Below, piece after piece: positions 45,801-53,979 of a stretch of DNA of 64,000 nt (its first letter is position 1; every line of letters starts with the position of its first letter). Under the pieces are notes generated by a model, which was not told the origin of the DNA, made no database searches, and worked only from the letters and a program-made list of their open reading frames with translations. This DNA comes from CAVPMW01 sp963706515 (GTDB lineage: Bacteria; Chloroflexota; Anaerolineae; Anaerolineales; UBA4823): contig CAVPMW010000019.1 in the NCBI GenBank assembly GCA_963706515.1, forward strand, positions 1 through 64,000, written 5' to 3'. Made by a program: the position numbers and the translations under genes.

Positions 45801-46451
45801 TACGATGCTTTCTTGCTCCCCGGAGACCGCCTGGGGCTGGTGATTGGCGACGTTGCCGACAAAGGCATGCCCGCAGCCCTGTTCATGGCCCTGGTGCGCA
45901 CCCTGGTCAGGGCGACCGCCCAGGAAATCCTCTCACCGGGGGAAGTCCTGCGCCGGGTCAATGACGCCCTGATCCCAAATGCACGCCAGGGGATGTTCGT
46001 GACGATCGTCTACGCTGTGCTGGAACTGGATACCGGGCGGCTCGTCTATGCCAACGCCGGGCACAACCCTCCCCTGGTCGTCCGGCGGAAGACCCTGGAG
46101 CTGGAGCAGCTGGTCAGGTGCGGGATGGCGCTGGGGATCGAGGAGAGTGACCCGATTGAAGAGCGGATGGTCCACCTCGATCCTGGCGATACGCTCATTT
46201 TCTATACGGATGGGGTTACTGAAGCGCGCTCTCCGCAGGGGGAGTTCTTCGGAGAAAGCCGCCTGATAGCCACTCTCCTGGCGGAGCTGCAATGGGAGGC
46301 TGACCTGGAGGGCGAAGCTGCCAGTATTTCGGCTCAGGAGCTGGTCGATGCACTTGACGACGCCGCGGGGGCTTTCATCGGAGATCAGCCGCTGGAAGAT
46401 GACCTCACCTGGCTGGTCCTGCGCCGCCTTGCGGCTGAAACTCCCAGTTAA
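42825..46451 (+). CDS. Multi-GAF sensor with SpoIIE-type PP2C phosphatase
   Basis: A 1,208-residue intact protein starting at TTG 42825 (TTGA overlap). About five GAF-like units cover residues about 20-190, 200-370, 385-565, 575-750 and 765-945. Units 4 and 5 begin with the similar TPMLAGVTACAVYML and TPILAGVRRSALFLW, evidence of internal duplication. A linker coiled coil (REMVERERLEREFQLAREIQ) leads into the SpoIIE domain: VGGDFYDAF, GDVADKGMPAALFM, FYTDGVTEA, DDLTWLVL, so the metal Asp residues are present. It would dephosphorylate the STAS protein when the GAF units bind a signal. A small repeat, PLTVVVPLADTVSLAD, lies in the first GAF unit. Confidence 0.93.
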   Translation: MTGAATRYSPDLWQEIIRLGERLMSLATGASRSMGPLNPPGILEAQRSLILGTTVDLLEGEAELWLSPACFDGPAWKMSAAGVDDLGARLNPKPGTLLMQRVMETGEICSQPTGGPPATLVGSACYDPDKRFLAVAVPLTVVVPLADTVSLADHEFIGVLQVTRPADHPLRLHQIEILEGLASTASTALQTTRRIVQEHWRAEQITIIAEVSNAISSILDEDELLSRVVELVLQRFGYPYIHLFTVLPGQHKIVYQAGNDPRRKELEESGFAYDLDDPQGIIPWVARHGQTVTANDVSQEARYRPSPLPPDNTAAEMAVPLIFGGEVLGVLDIQSDRINAFTGDDSLLFETLADHIATALRNANLYRSEKWRRQVADSLHQVAGLLSADVDLDQVLTAVLAELRRNLPCDLAAIWLQDTETGAETNKDSAPDLILAAVLGDEFPEEVLCSGTTPEDVCQFYLDSGGSLSPESCSAWLDAALASPEPLVRSPQVDYEPLGLACHFPADYSALAVGLRIGSQLLGVLTLAHHTSGRYGREASAMAATFASYASVAIENARLYEAAHDQAWVSTVLLQVAEATQDLTTLNELLSTVVHITPMLAGVTACAVYMLDELEDAFIPAASEGLSTGQRIEFERWRFAAGDSPALDLLRQEKQPVVFHGLARSPQVEGVSFTNQPADLLPGSELMVLIPLLARGELLGALLVDYSHDLAARSSPAALERMVDERLAIVQGIAHQTAVAVENIRLLKAQKEEAYISVALLQVAQTVASSGDLEDTLGAIVRLTPILAGVRRSALFLWERERLVFRLSQVYGLPRAALGREFALGEFDLLDSVVQLETLVAYPVDQSAAPPAQPAEADQLAQWEQVVLEEVEAIDAYLEQNQPLLLAFPLAVRGEVLGVLLVEEPGGSGGLGAVHNQRQKRIEILTGITQQAALAVQNDRLQREMVERERLEREFQLAREIQEALLPEEFPPFSGCDLAGRWHTAREVGGDFYDAFLLPGDRLGLVIGDVADKGMPAALFMALVRTLVRATAQEILSPGEVLRRVNDALIPNARQGMFVTIVYAVLELDTGRLVYANAGHNPPLVVRRKTLELEQLVRCGMALGIEESDPIEERMVHLDPGDTLIFYTDGVTEARSPQGEFFGESRLIATLLAELQWEADLEGEAASISAQELVDALDDAAGAFIGDQPLEDDLTWLVLRRLAAETPS

Positions 46452-46458
46452 ATGAGAC

Positions 46459-46591
46459 GCCGGACGTGGGGGGGGCACGCCCGGCAATCTAAGGAGGGCC
46501 ACCGGAAGGTCTCAACACGGGGGGGACGTGCTGCAGCCCTGCTCCGGTGACACGACACCTGTATTACCAGTAAGAGGGAGGGCAGGTGTCG
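46459..46591. repeat. Two hairpins and G-runs after the SpoIIE gene
   Basis: Hairpin 1: arms 46459-46468 and 46476-46485 (nine of ten pairs) enclose a run of seven G. Hairpin 2: arms 46553-46561 and 46583-46591 (perfect 9 bp). A second run of G lies near 46519-46525. The first hairpin lies 8 bases after the SpoIIE stop and may terminate that operon; no T-run follows. The second overlaps the apparent 3' end of the convergent NYN gene. Confidence 0.55.
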
Positions 46592-47147
46592 GCTTGCAAA
46601 TAATATACCCCATTAAAGGTCGATATTGCATTAAAAAAGAATTAATATAGGAGAATTGTTGTCCGAATTCCCCACTCAACTCCTCACCGAACAGCTTCAG
46701 CCACGCTTCCAGCTCCTCCGCGGAGAGACCCGTACCCTGGGCGGTCTCCGGCGCATCCTGACTGCTGGCGAACGCCTGGCGCAGCAAGCTGGCAAACTGC
46801 TCCGAGGAAAGCACGGTCGCCCGCGCCTGCCGTGCGGACGCCTGGATTTCCCGGTCGGAGCTGACTACGATCCAGTCAGCCGCCTGTTTTCCGCTGCGTT
46901 TCAGCCGCAGGCGGATGGCAGCATCGGCGCTGCTGCCCTGGCGGACGAAATGAGCCAGCACCTGCCCATAGCGCTGCGAGCGGCTCTCGCCAGCCGGCGC
47001 ATTATCGAAGTACACTTCTACCCCTTTGCGCGCCCAGCGGCAGAAATCTTGCAACAGCTCAATCAGCTTGCGCTCATCATCCACATCTTCCAGTGATAGC
47101 CCAGGAATCTTGGGGATCAAGTTGTGTCCGTCAATCAGATAGGGCAT
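46512..47147 (-). CDS. NYN-domain (YacP-like) predicted RNase
   Basis: The start is ATG 47147 (MPYLIDGHNLIPKIPG); an upstream start at 47195 is less likely. The NYN/PIN fold signs are YLIDGHNLI, VEVYFDNAP, ADAAIRLRLKRSGKQAADW and IVVSSDREIQASARQA, the acidic residues expected for metal-dependent RNA cleavage. The native domain seems to end near GEELSGEFG (about residue 165). The last 47 or so residues are encoded by the hairpin-rich spacer and look unlike protein, so a frameshift may have removed the true stop. Confidence 0.8.
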   Translation of the reverse strand: MPYLIDGHNLIPKIPGLSLEDVDDERKLIELLQDFCRWARKGVEVYFDNAPAGESRSQRYGQVLAHFVRQGSSADAAIRLRLKRSGKQAADWIVVSSDREIQASARQARATVLSSEQFASLLRQAFASSQDAPETAQGTGLSAEELEAWLKLFGEELSGEFGQQFSYINSFLMQYRPLMGYIICKPTPALPLTGNTGVVSPEQGCSTSPPC

Positions 47148-47208
47148 ACGAGCATTGTAGCGCCTGCGGCTGGATACGTCAATTTGGTCTGGCAAGCTGT
47201 CCGATTTA

Positions 47209-47217
47209 TGCTATGAT
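47209..47217 (+). promoter_or_regulatory. Candidate extended -10 promoter of LysM gene
   Basis: TG-C-TATGAT (47209-47217) forms an extended -10 box, 21 bases before the ATG at 47239. It overlaps no coding sequence and lies between divergent genes. Confidence 0.4.
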
Positions 47218-47238
47218 TTTAGCGGGAGAACAAGAGTT

Positions 47239-47931
47239 ATGAAGTCATCCAAAGGCCTGATCTATTTCATTCTGCTGAACCTGCTGATCTCGGTGTGCGC
47301 CACACTGTCCGTCCTGGTGGTTTGGGACCGGATCAATGGACCCGTTTCGGGGGGAGTACTGCCGGTTGTGCTGGCATTGCTCAGGCCGCAAGCCTCTACG
47401 CCCACCCCAGAAGCCCGCTCCGGGACTCCGACCCCGGAGCCGACCCCGACGCGCATCGTCGTGGTTTATCAGGTAAAAGAAGGGGATACCTTCGGCTCGA
47501 TTGGCGAGCGCTACGGGGTTAAACCGGAAGAGCTGATGGCGTTCAACGGGTTCACCTCGCCGACCGTATTGGGCGTGGGGGAAGTCCTGCAGATCCCGGT
47601 TGCCACGAGCACGCCAGCCCCAATCCCGGTGGTGATCGACAGCGTGATCGGAGTGGGCGACCTGGCTTCGGAGCAGGTGACGATCAAACACCCGGGCGAA
47701 GGAGAAGTTTCCCTGGCAGGCTGGACGCTCGAAAATGAAAATGGCAATAAATTCACCTTCCCTGCCCTGACCCTGTATAAGGACGGCGCGGTCAACCTGC
47801 TCACCCGGGAAGGCAACAATACGGTCGTCGAACTATACTGGGGAATTGGCCAACCGGTCTACCAGCCCGGTGAGACGCTGACCCTCAAGGACGGTCAGGG
47901 GAATACGGTCAACCAGTACGTCATCCCCTGA
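47239..47931 (+). CDS. Membrane-anchored LysM and lamin-tail-domain protein
   Basis: A 230-residue protein. One N-terminal membrane helix or uncleaved signal (GLIYFILLNLLISVCATLSV) is followed by a PT-rich linker, a LysM domain (YQVKEGDTFGSIGERYGV, residues about 76-120) and a lamin-tail-like beta domain (residues about 130-230: LASEQVTIKH, VSLAGWTLENENGN, YQPGETLTLKDGQGN). LysM suggests binding of peptidoglycan or another GlcNAc-containing glycan at the cell surface. Confidence 0.88.
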   Translation: MKSSKGLIYFILLNLLISVCATLSVLVVWDRINGPVSGGVLPVVLALLRPQASTPTPEARSGTPTPEPTPTRIVVVYQVKEGDTFGSIGERYGVKPEELMAFNGFTSPTVLGVGEVLQIPVATSTPAPIPVVIDSVIGVGDLASEQVTIKHPGEGEVSLAGWTLENENGNKFTFPALTLYKDGAVNLLTREGNNTVVELYWGIGQPVYQPGETLTLKDGQGNTVNQYVIP

Positions 47932-47955
47932 GACCTGACGCACGTAAAGCTGCGC

Positions 47956-48378
47956 ATGAACAGTATCGAGGAGCAAATCCGCGAGGCAATCGCTGCCGGT
48001 AAGTTCTCCAACTTACGGGGGAAGGGCAAGCCGCTGCCGCTGGAGGAGGACCCCTACGAGGATCCCGATTGGCGGCTGGCGTACCACCTGCTGCACGAAA
48101 ATGGCTACAGCCTGCCCTGGATCGAAACGCGCCGCGAGATCGAGGCCGAGCTGGATGCCTGCCGCCAGGCGCTGCGCAAAGCCTGGCAGCGGCGGGTGAG
48201 CGCGCCGCCGAGACGACGAGTGGAACGCAGCCCGGAGCGCCTTCGTCGAGCAGGTGGAAACCCTCAACCAGCGCATCCTGACGTTAAACTTGCAGGTCCC
48301 GAACCCCAGACTCCAGCTCCCCAGGATCAACCTCGCCCAAGAGCTCGAACAGCTCGAGAAGTCGGGCAGCCCGAGTAA
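47956..48378 (+). CDS. DUF1992 / DnaJC28-like protein, frameshifted
   Basis: The first 75 residues match DUF1992 (IEEQIREAIAAGKFSNLRGKG, LPLEEDPYEDPDWRLAYHLL). Near 48205-48215 the frame changes, and the conserved second half (AFVEQVETLNQRILTLNLQV) continues in the next frame. The in-frame TAA of the first frame is at 48378; the true end cannot be fixed but must lie before dnaX (48426). The function is unknown; a chaperone-related link in eukaryotes is by homology only. Confidence 0.75.
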   Translation: MNSIEEQIREAIAAGKFSNLRGKGKPLPLEEDPYEDPDWRLAYHLLHENGYSLPWIETRREIEAELDACRQALRKAWQRRVSAPPRRRVERSPERLRRAGGNPQPAHPDVKLAGPEPQTPAPQDQPRPRARTAREVGQPE

Positions 48379-48425
48379 TTATCGGGCAGTTGACCGCTCC
48401 GCCGCCAATCTGATACACTCTAACC

Positions 48426-50051
48426 ATGTCACAGGCTCTATACCGCAAATGGCGCCCGCTCGCCTGGGACCAGGTGGTCGGGCAGGAACACGTGATCCAG
48501 ACCCTGCGCAATGCCGTCGCTGCCGACCGGGTGGCGCATGCCTACCTGTTCGCCGGGCCGCGCGGCACGGGCAAGACCACCACCGCCCGCCTGCTGGCCA
48601 AAGCGGTCAACTGCCTGGACGAAGACCTGGCCAAGCGCCCGTGCGACGAATGCGAGCACTGCCAGGCGGTCAACGCAGGGGCGCTTCCTCGACCTGATCG
48701 AGATCGACGCCGCCTCCAATACCAGCGTGGACGACGTGCGCGACCTGCGCGATAAGATCAACTTCTCCCCCAACCAGGGGCGCTACAAGGTCTACATCAT
48801 CGACGAAGTGCACATGCTCTCCACGGCGGCCTTCAACGCCCTGCTGAAGACGCTGGAAGAGCCGCCCGCCGCATGCCATCTTCATCCTGGCGACCACCGA
48901 AGTCGCACAAAATCCCGGCGACGGTGCTCTCGCGCTGCCAGCGGCACGAGTTCCGGCGCATCCCGGTCGACGGATATCGTCGCCTACCTGAAAGACGATG
49001 GCTGACCGCCGAAGGCATCCAGGTCGAGCCAGACGCGCTGACCCTGATCGCCCGCCAGGCCACCGGCGCGCTGCGCGATGCCATCTCCCTGCTCGACCAG
49101 CTGGCCTCGACCGGGCGAGCCGATCACCCTGGAGATGGCCCAGGAGGTGCTGGGCACGGCCACCAGCCAGGCGGTGCTGGACCTGGTGGAGGCGCTGCTG
49201 AGCCGCAAGCGCAGGCCGGGCTGGATCTGCATCCACGCCGCCCTGGATGCGGGCAGCGACCCGCGCCAGTTCGCCCGCCAGGTGGTGGATTACCTGCGCG
49301 ACCTGCTGCTGGTCCGCATGGGCAACGCCGGACCAGGTGGACGCCACCGCGGAGATGCGCGCTGCAGATGGCGCGCCACGCGCCAGCCTTTCAGCCGCCG
49401 CGAGCTGCTGCGCCTGATCCGCGCTGTTCAACCAGGCGGCGAACGAAGCGCGCAGCGCCTGGCAGCCGGCGCTGCCGCTGGAGCTGGCCTTTGTCGAAGC
49501 GCTGCGAGCCAGCGCAAGCGGCGAAGCGCCGCTCGAGCCAGCCAGCCAGGCAGCCGCCAGCCCGCAGGCGGCGACCAAACCGCCGGCGAGCCCGCCATCG
49601 CAGCTGCGAGCCCGGTCGAGCAAGACCGCCGCAGCTGGCGTCGACGCACGGCAGGCGAGAAGACGCCGGCCTCTGCCAGAGGCGAGCGCTGGACCCTGCG
49701 GCTGTCAAACAGCTGGACGACAGCTGGCGCAAGATCGTCGACCTGGTCGGGCAGCGCAGCAAGCCAGACCCAGGCGCTGCTCAACTCGTGCCAGCCCGTT
49801 CGGTATGAAGGACGGCGTGCTGTATCCTGGGCTTCACCAGCGAGTGTCGCAAGCTCGAAGATGGAGAACCGGCGAGAACCTGGAGGCTGACCCAGCGCGG
49901 CGCTCACCGAGGTGGTGGGCTTTGATGCTCCATGTGCAGCTGCTTCGTGATGCGGCGAAGCCGCGGCCACCTGCCGCCCGGAGTGGAGAGCGATGGCATG
50001 GTGGCCGCAGCGCTGCGCGACCTGGGCGGCGAGCTGGTGGATATGCAGTAA
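48426..50051 (+). CDS. dnaX: DNA polymerase III subunit gamma/tau, many frameshifts
   Basis: The start ATG 48426 gives SQALYRKWRPLAWDQVVGQ. Walker A GPRGTGKTTTARLL, zinc cysteines CDECEHC, IEIDAASNTSVDDVR, Walker B IIDEVHMLSTAAFN, KIPATVLSRCQRHEFR and ARQATGALRDAISLLDQL all occur, but in changing frames. The C-terminus ends GMVAAALRDLGGELVDMQ at TAA 50049-50051. The full span encodes about 540 residues, normal for DnaX. At least six indels are needed. As clamp-loader ATPase it is essential, so these are almost surely sequence errors and not decay. It forms the classic dnaX-ybaB-recR order. Confidence 0.9.
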
Positions 50052-50077
50052 TAGACCCTTCTTAGAGGAGAGCGAAG

Positions 50078-50409
50078 ATGGCAAAAGGATTTCAAAGCCC
50101 CAAGATGCCAGGGCACGATGGGTATGATGGGGCAGCTCCAGAAGCTGCAGGAGCAGATCCAGGCAGACGCAGGCGCAGCTGGCCGAGGAAACCGTCACCG
50201 CCACGCGCGGGCGGCGGGGCGGTCAAGGTGACCATGACCGGCGACCAGCACTGCCACGCGGTGGAGATCGACCCGGAGATCCTGCAAGGATGCCGACGTG
50301 GAGATGCTGCAGGACCTGCTCCTGACCGCGTTCAACAACGCCCTGGATAAGCTCGCGCGAGCTGGCGGCCGAGCGCCTGGGCCCGCTGGCCGGCGGCCTG
50401 CCGTTCTAA
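50078..50409 (+). CDS. ybaB: YbaB/EbfC nucleoid-associated protein, frameshifted
   Basis: AGAGGAG precedes ATG 50078. Pieces of the family in different frames: MAKGFQ, then MMGQLQKLQEQIQ, QLAEE, GGAVKVTMTGDQHCHAVEID, LLLTAFNNALDK, and ERLGPLAGGLPF at TAA 50407-50409. The length, about 108 residues, is typical. Several indels break the frame. It binds DNA as a dimer and lies between dnaX and recR as usual. Confidence 0.85.
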
Positions 50410-50446
50410 CTCCTGCCGGAACCCGACGGTTCCCGAATTAGCGACG

Positions 50447-51054
50447 ATGCTGCTGCCTGAACCGATCCAGAACCTGATCACTGCCTTCTCGCGCCTGCCG
50501 GGGATCGGTCCCAAGACGGCCTCGCGGCTGACCTTTTACCTGCTGCGCGCCCCGGATGAGATCAGCGCGCGACCTGGCCGAGGCGCTGCTGGAGCTGAAA
50601 TCCGGCACCAGCTTACTGCCCGATCTGCTTCAACATCACCGCCGCCGGGACGGAGCGAGTGCGAGATGTGCGGCAGCACGCGAGCGCGACCGCGGCCATG
50701 ATCTGCGTGGTGGAGGAGCCGCTGGACGTGCTGGCGCTGGAGCGCACCGCCGGCTTACCGGGCGCTACCACGTGCTGCACGGGGCGCTCTCGCCGATCGA
50801 GGGCATTGGCCCGGAGGACCTGCAAGATCCGCGAGCTGGTGGAGCGGGTGCGGCTCGGCGGGGTGCGCGAGGTGATCCTGGCGACCAACCCCAGCATGGA
50901 GGGCGACTACACCGCGCTGTACCTGCGCCAGCAGCTGCTGCCGCTGGGCGTGCGGGTGACGCGCCTGGCGCGCGGCCTGCCGGTCGGCGGCGACCTGGAA
51001 TACGCCGACCAGAACACGCTGCTGCGCGCTCTCGCCGGGCGCAACGATATGTAA
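50447..51054 (+). CDS. recR: Recombination protein RecR, frameshifted
   Basis: ATG 50447 begins LLPEPIQNLITAFSRLPGIG and PKTASRLTFYLLR (helix-hairpin-helix). After about 50570 the frame shifts several times. The Toprim part reads AMICVVEEPLDVLALERTA, RYHVLHGALSPIEGIGP, and then EVILATNPSMEGDYTALYL to TAA 51052-51054. The full span is about 202 residues, as in other RecR proteins. It works in RecFOR gap repair. The indels are judged sequencing errors. Confidence 0.88.
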
Positions 51055-51147
51055 GGGAGAGCCGGGACCGGCCGAAGTTTAATAGCAATTTTGATTTCCC
51101 CAGATTTATCTTTCTAGAAAAATCCCCCATTTATTTTCGAAAAAAGG

Positions 51148-51175
51148 AGCATGGCAGGCGTCCGCCTGCCATGCT
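51148..51175. terminator. Hairpin after recR
   Basis: 13-base arms 51148-51160 and 51163-51175 are perfect inverted repeats around two bases. The upstream flank is A-rich and no T-run follows on the plus strand. It may end the dnaX-ybaB-recR transcript. The rest of the gap 51055-51346 holds the promoter below. Confidence 0.6.
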
Positions 51176-51254
51176 GTAACGGTTGAAGCTCTACCCACCC
51201 CGCAGGATTGAGTGCGATACTACTTGAAGTTCGGCAACGAAGAATTTCATTTGC

Positions 51255-51282
51255 TTGCAGTGACACTAATTCTGCGTAGAAT
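51255..51282 (+). promoter_or_regulatory. Candidate promoter of the membrane protein gene
   Basis: TTGCAG (51255-51260) and TAGAAT (51277-51282) are 16 bases apart, about 65 bases before the ATG at 51347, which has CAGGAGAG as ribosome binding site. Confidence 0.45.
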
Positions 51283-51346
51283 GAGAGGAAATGAGTCTCA
51301 GTGACACGCGGCCTACGCTCATCCGCAGATACAGGAGAGTAAACCA

Positions 51347-52198
51347 ATGACCCTACAAAATTCCCCAACCACGAACGGGCAGAAAGCCATCCCAGGCAGC
51401 GCCGCCTGGCTGTGGCTCTCGATTGCCGCCGCGCTGCTAGCCATCGCCGGCAGCCTGATCGGGCTTAGCGTCCCCAGCATCTACGCCCGCCTCACTCCGG
51501 TCTTCCTGCCGCAGGCGATCGCCCAGGACATCTCCAACCTGGCGCTGGCTTCGCCGGCGATTCTAATACTGGCGGTATTGGGGCTGCGCGGCTCGCTGCG
51601 CGCTTACCTGCTCTGGCTGGGCGTGCTGATTTTCACCGTTTATAACTACGTGATTTATTCGTTCTCGGTTCCGTTCGGGCCGCTGTTCCCGCTGTGGGTA
51701 GCGGTGCTCGGGATGTGCATCTACGCGCTGATCGGCGGAGTTGCTTCGGCTGACCATCAGGCGATTCAGGCGAGCTACACGAGCCGGCGGGCGGTCGTAG
51801 TGATCGCCTGGGTCCTGATCGTCGTGGCGATCCTCTTCGGCCTGCTGTGGCTCTCCGAGGATGTGCCCGCCTTACTGAAAGGCGCTTCACCGCAGAGCGT
51901 GATCGACATGGCTTTGCCGACCAACCCCGTCCACATCCTCGACCTGGCGTTCTTCCTGCCGGCAGTGATCGCCACCAGCGTGCTGCTGCTCCAGCGGAAG
52001 CCGCTCGGATACACCCTGGCGCCGGCATTCATCGTCTTCCTGGTGCTGACCGGGATCCCGATCCTGATCACGCCCGCCGTCCAGACGCTGCGCGGCGAGA
52101 CGGCGGCGTGGGGCGTAGTCGTCCCGATCGGCGCGCTCACCCTGGTACTGCTCGGCTTGCTGGTTTGGCTGATGTCGACGATTAGGAGACGTGAATAA
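51347..52198 (+). CDS. Polytopic membrane protein of unknown function
   Basis: A 283-residue protein with about eight hydrophobic helices, short loops and a short basic tail (STIRRRE). No motif for transport or catalysis is seen; acidic residues and prolines within helices are few. It is monocistronic. The frame is intact in spite of the error-rich flanks. Confidence 0.7.
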   Translation: MTLQNSPTTNGQKAIPGSAAWLWLSIAAALLAIAGSLIGLSVPSIYARLTPVFLPQAIAQDISNLALASPAILILAVLGLRGSLRAYLLWLGVLIFTVYNYVIYSFSVPFGPLFPLWVAVLGMCIYALIGGVASADHQAIQASYTSRRAVVVIAWVLIVVAILFGLLWLSEDVPALLKGASPQSVIDMALPTNPVHILDLAFFLPAVIATSVLLLQRKPLGYTLAPAFIVFLVLTGIPILITPAVQTLRGETAAWGVVVPIGALTLVLLGLLVWLMSTIRRRE

Positions 52199-52252
52199 CC
52201 GGGTAGATATCGTCTTGAGCTTCTTGTTCCAAAGCCCAACACCATCCTAGAC

Positions 52253-52314
52253 GTTGGGTTTCGCTATGTAGGATAAAGGATCGCGATGTTGATAAATCGC
52301 TCAACCCAACCTAC
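52253..52314. repeat. 62 bp element with inverted ends, copy 1
   Basis: It begins GTTGGGTTTCGCT and ends GATAAATCGCTCAACCCAAC plus CTAC. The 25-base centre differs from the copy at 59608-59669, but both ends and the total length are identical. The ends are inverted repeats (GTTGGGTT / AACCCAAC). Confidence 0.8.
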
Positions 52315-52387
52315 TAGAATTGCAAAACCCTGACGCGGTATAATCAACTCACTAAATGATACCCTTTTAGTCTGAGCGAGGAATGGG

Positions 52388-52665
52388 ATGTTTGTAGCCA
52401 AGATATTAGAGGCGCAACCTTTGGATGATTACATCATCCAGCTTAAGTTTGCAGATGGCGTTAGCGGTAAGGTCGACCTTTCCCCTCTTGCCGGGAAAGG
52501 CGTTTTTTCATTCTGGGATCACTACGAGAATTTTAAGAAGATGTCGCGGTGATAAACGGCAGGTGGCTTGCATGGTCAGATGAAATCGACCTGGATGCTG
52601 ATTCGCTGTATCTTAGGCTAACTGGGAAAATGCCGGAGGATCTTTTCCCTGTCCTTGGTTCGTAG
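52388..52665 (+). CDS. DUF2442 protein, frameshifted
   Basis: From ATG 52388 the frame reads MFVAKILEAQPLDDYIIQLK and VDLSPLAGKGVFSFW, ending at TGA 52550-52552. The neighbouring frame continues INGRWLAWSDEIDLDADSLY to TAG 52663-52665. Together they make a full DUF2442 domain of about 92 residues. DUF2442 proteins often accompany toxin-antitoxin-like DUF4160 genes, but none is found here. It is either an orphan pseudogene or one sequencing indel. A TATAAT box occurs at 52339-52344. Confidence 0.75.
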
Positions 52666-52727
52666 AATTGTTCGTATGGTGCGGTCTTCGACCACACCCT
52701 ACCGTTTCCCCCTGATCTGAGCTGAAC

Positions 52728-53711
52728 TCATCCCCCGATCTCGCTCATCACCCGGTTGAGCGGAATGATCCCTTCCGCCAGGCCGTGACCCCACGGCTTG
52801 TACCAGATGCCGTCCAGGATGATCTGGCGCAGCTCTTCCAGGCTGGCGCCCTGGCGCAGCGGGGTGAGCAGGTCCACCTCGCCCTCGCGCAGCAGGCACA
52901 GGCGCAGGCGCCCATCGGCGGTCAGGCGGGCGCGGGTGCAGGAGGCGCAGAACGGTATCGTGACGGAGGAGATGAAGCCCAGCTCGCCGGTTGCACCCGG
53001 CAGGCGGAAGACGTGGGCTTCGCCGTCGAGCTTCGCCGTCGTTGGCGATTCCAGCGGACCCAGGGCAGCGACGATGCGCTCCTGGATCTCTTCGGCCTTG
53101 ACCACCTGCTTGAGCTGCAGCTCGGTCGCCCCGGCGAAGGGCATCATCTCGATGAAGCGCACCTGCCAGGGTCGCTCCAGGGTCAGGCGGGCCAGGTCGA
53201 CCACGTCAGGCTCATTGTAGCCGCGCACCACCACCGCGTTCAGCTTGAGCGGCATCAGCCCGGCCTGCTCGGCGGCGTAGATGCCGTGCCACACCTGGTC
53301 GAGCTTGCCCCAGCGGGTGAGGCGGTGGAACTTCTGCGGGTCGAGCGTGTCCACGCTGACGTTGACCCGCTGCAAGCCGGCTTCCGCCAGCGGGCGGCAG
53401 CCAGGTTCTCCAGCAGCACGCCGTTGGTGGTCATCGACAGCGAGCGCACCCCGGGGGTGTGGGCGATCTCCCGCACCAGCTCGACGATGTGGTTGCGCAC
53501 GGTCGGCTCGCCGCCGGTCAGGCGGAACTTATCGAAGCCCAGTCCGGCGAACAGGCGCACCAGCAGTTATCACCTCGTCGTCCTGCATCAGCTCGGGGTT
53601 CGGCCGGAAGGTCATGTCCTCCGGCATGCAGTACACGCAGCGCAGGTTGCAGTGGTCGGTCAGGCTGATTCGCAGATAGTGGATGTCACGTCCAAAGCGG
53701 TCAATTGCCAC
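52728..53711 (-). CDS. moaA: GTP 3',8-cyclase MoaA, two frameshifts
   Basis: A radical SAM enzyme that makes the first molybdopterin intermediate from GTP. GTG 53711 gives VAIDRFGRDIHYLRISLTDH, and the cluster motif CNLRCVYC follows. FDKFRLTGGEPTVR is in the next frame (shift near 53560-53570), and RVNVSVDTLDPQKF in a third (shift near 53385-53405). The C-terminal cluster reads PFCASCTRARLTADGRLRLC. The length, about 327 residues, is normal. No other moa gene is adjacent. The frameshifts are probably errors. Confidence 0.9.
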
Positions 53712-53771
53712 AAAACACTTCCTGAGAATACCGGTAAAATCTGGCTCAACTTCGTTTATAGTGAGGAATTT

Positions 53772-53823
53772 CCGCATTTTGGGGTGTGAGCGTGCGTACG
53801 CACGCTCACACCCCAAAATGCGG
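53772..53823. repeat. 52 bp perfect palindrome upstream of moaA
   Basis: Bases 53772-53797 are the exact reverse complement of 53798-53823. The outer stem (CCGCATTTTGGGG) repeats the CCGNAAAA/TTTT pattern of the elements at 3956 and 7411, though the inner stem differs. It lies 61 bases before the moaA start and about 160 bases after the ybaK stop, so it could terminate ybaK transcription. The region 53824-53979 has no recognisable gene. Confidence 0.85.
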
Positions 53824-53979
53824 ATTTCCTCCACGGATTATTTTATATTCCCATTATATCTTAAGTAAAGCGATTTTCAATGAAAAGACGATCAGAATGG
53901 TCTTATTTCAGGGCTTCCACAGTTGAACGGGGAAAATGGTAATTTCTTTGTGAACTGCGTAAGTCTTAAATTTAGATGT

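Noticed and set aside
48426..51054. Programmed frameshifting in dnaX
   Set aside because: dnaX is known for a single programmed shift in some bacteria, but here many shifts of both kinds spread over three genes, with no slippery heptamer at the break points.
52388..52665. Toxin-antitoxin pair around the DUF2442 gene
   Set aside because: DUF2442 genes often sit beside DUF4160 genes, but neither spacer nor neighbouring frames show a partner.
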